A stretch of DNA of 64,000 nucleotides, from assembly GCA_043228905.1 (NCBI GenBank), contig JBHGNT010000003.1, positions 7,812,001-7,876,000 of the forward strand, written 5' to 3'. Source of the DNA: Azolla caroliniana (Eukaryota; Polypodiophyta). Each line of letters starts with the position of its first letter. Within the stretch, counting starts at the first letter, position 1. The notes under the pieces are model-generated. The model saw only the letters and a program-made list of their open reading frames with translations, had not been told where the DNA came from and made no database searches. Positions 62,240 through 64,000 of this stretch are shown here, piece by piece. The translations under genes were made by a program, and so were the position numbers.

Positions 62240-64000
62240 CACCCCCCATACGAACGTGACAACAAGTTGTGCTCGGTTGATTCTCAATACTAGGAAATAA
62301 GGAGGGGTGTAGACTTTAGACTTTACAACAAGATGGGCGGCGTGCATGCAACATGTATGCAATGTGAATGCGTGCAAATGTGTGTGGAGTGCAATGTTAA
62401 GTTGGAAGGATTTTAGGAAATATGAAGGGGGTATACGTGTGTGTGCATGTGCGTGTGTGTATTTGTTTTTAGGACATTAGGAAATGTGGGAGGGTGTGGC
62501 TAGGATCGGGTATGAGGATTTAGGTTTAGAAAAGGCCAATGAGAATGCATGCCAATTGATGAAGGAATTCAGGTTCGAGGTGACTCCCTCTATCGATACC
62601 TTGCTTTGGTGACCCAAACCACTTTGTTAGTGACAACTTGCCATGCTCAAAGTAGACCATTTTGGTGATGGCCTACAACACACATTTCTTTGTGTTGTTG
62701 GTCCCTGGCCTTCTAAGTATGAAGCAAGTCGTCTTTTCGATGGCCTACTACATTTTCATCGTGGGTTGCGTGAAGCAAGCTTCATGGCTAGCCCATTTCT
62801 AGCAATGGAAAACATTTTTTCACATGTAATCCCCCACAAGTAGGTTTCAAATATAATCTTCACGCGCTCATTTGTAGACCTCCCTTGTAGAAGCTTTGAT
62901 CACTTGCTCTTCGCATTTAGCCCTAACACTAACATTAATGAAAACACATATCTTCACATGTAGCCCCCCACATGCAGGTTTCAAATATAATCTGCATGTG
63001 CTCCTCATTTGTAGACCTCCCTCGTAGAAGTTTCGATCACGTGTTCTTAGCATTTAGACCCAACACTAGCATTAACTTTGTCAACCTAACCCTAAAATCA
63101 CCAATAGACAATAAGAATAGACCCAAAACCCTAAGTGAGAAGTCATGACTCTACGAACTCAAGCTAAAAGAACTTAAGAAGAGAGAACCCCCAAAAATTA
63201 TCATAGGCCCTCTCGTATAGTGGCTTGATGTTTTCCCCGTTTCTCTCAACTTAGAATTCTCTAATTCTACCATGCATGACATTTGGTTTGATGTATCTAG
63301 TACTTTTGGATCATGGCGTCTGAAAATAACTTCCACTCTTTTTGGTCCAAGTGGATTCAAACCTACGAACCATGTTTTGAATAGAAGGAAAAAGATTAAT
63401 ATGAAGCACTAGTTAAATTCATCAAAGTAAGTGTAATACAAACCTATACTTGCCATTTCTAACCGTTCTTGACAAACACAACTCCTATGACTTTTTCTGA
63501 CTTGATCACGTAATGACATCCACCCTTGCCAAACTTGTGCATTGCTTGGTATGTGCCAACAAGTAGATGTGTGTTGCTCTCAACATCCTTCTCATGTGCC
63601 TCTTCCTCTTTTAACTATGTTGTTAGGTGCCGTTTGTGTTAACTTTTGAAGATCTTAATTCTCTATCTTGTGATGGCCATTGCCAACACCACTCAATCGA
63701 GCTCAACCAAGTTGTATGCAACATTGTCACTTACCTTTATCCCCACATAAGGTCCAAAACATTGCTTTGCTTTATCCCCACATCCTCACTAGTCTCATCA
63801 TGGACTTAATTGTAGTAATATTCCCACTATCCACTACTAGTTGAATTTGGCCATACCATGAGTAGAGATCATCAATCCAATAAATTGATCTTCATGTGAA
63901 AACTTTGGTGAACTTCGCAACACTGAATCCGATCCCAACATTGTTACTTTGTTCATGGGTTGAGGGCTTTGGATGAAACTTAATGACCTTTTCTTCTTTG
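62240..64000. other. Intergenic sequence, no gene recognised
   Basis: No supported gene. Apart from the tandem duplication at 62,821-63,075 I see no structured feature. Frames shorter than 70 codons do not resemble known proteins. Confidence 0.5.
62821..63075. repeat. Tandem duplication, two copies of about 135 bp
   Basis: Copy one starts CACATGTAATCCCCCACAAG at 62,821 and copy two CACATGTAGCCCCCCACATG at 62,956. Both run through GGTTTCAAATATAATCT, CATTTGTAGACCTCCCT and GCATTTAG to CACTARCATTAA, with scattered substitutions. Confidence 0.8.

Overview
This window reads as nuclear DNA of a land plant. It holds two ordinary host genes, a pair of tRNA genes, and two large nests of LTR retrotransposons. 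Evidence for a plant is a GT106/O-fucosyltransferase-like gene with GT-AG introns, a p24-delta cargo receptor with a KKLL tail, plant-type Copia elements primed by initiator tRNA-Met, and long (GA)n/(TG)n tracts. A Tf1/Tcn1-like chromovirus and long TE-filled DNA lean towards a large-genome, perhaps non-flowering plant. That last point is a weak inference.

Layout: (1) 1-2.6 kb holds two identical tRNA-Gly(GCC) genes in a perfect 95-bp inverted repeat. (2) 2.58-19.11 kb, minus strand, is a complete four-exon p24-delta gene (213 aa). Its first intron is 15.4 kb and is filled by a solo LTR (E) holding Copia element A, and by an old Copia (C) holding Copia element B and solo LTR D. (3) 19.1-20.3 kb is the p24 upstream region, a low-complexity TTTGC-rich tract. 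(4) 20.27-46.61 kb is one old Gypsy element (G1, minus strand) with four to five younger insertions: a solo-LTR-like element (I1), chromovirus F, and a defective Copia H that itself holds Gypsy K and an intact Copia J. Almost every boundary is fixed by 5-bp target-site duplications, and most host reading frames rejoin when the insert is removed. (5) 46.6-49.5 kb is AT-rich and intergenic. (6) 49.53-53.96 kb, minus strand, is a complete eight-exon O-fucosyltransferase-family gene (557 aa). Its upstream 2 kb is saturated with microsatellites. (7) 56.3-64 kb has no gene I can support, but it has a solo LTR (L) related to the A/J family.

The most notable signals are as follows. F has strings of perfect heat-shock-element units 25 bp upstream of its TATA box. 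Its primer-binding site does not match a tRNA end but is a 12-nt perfect complement of the predicted 5' end of its own transcript, which suggests Tf1-type self-priming. The A/J/L LTR family keeps its TATA box in an inverted repeat, with compensatory base changes between relatives. Element K is more diverged between its LTRs than the element it sits inside. Element H has lost RT-RNase H and carries a Gypsy-derived fragment in that place.
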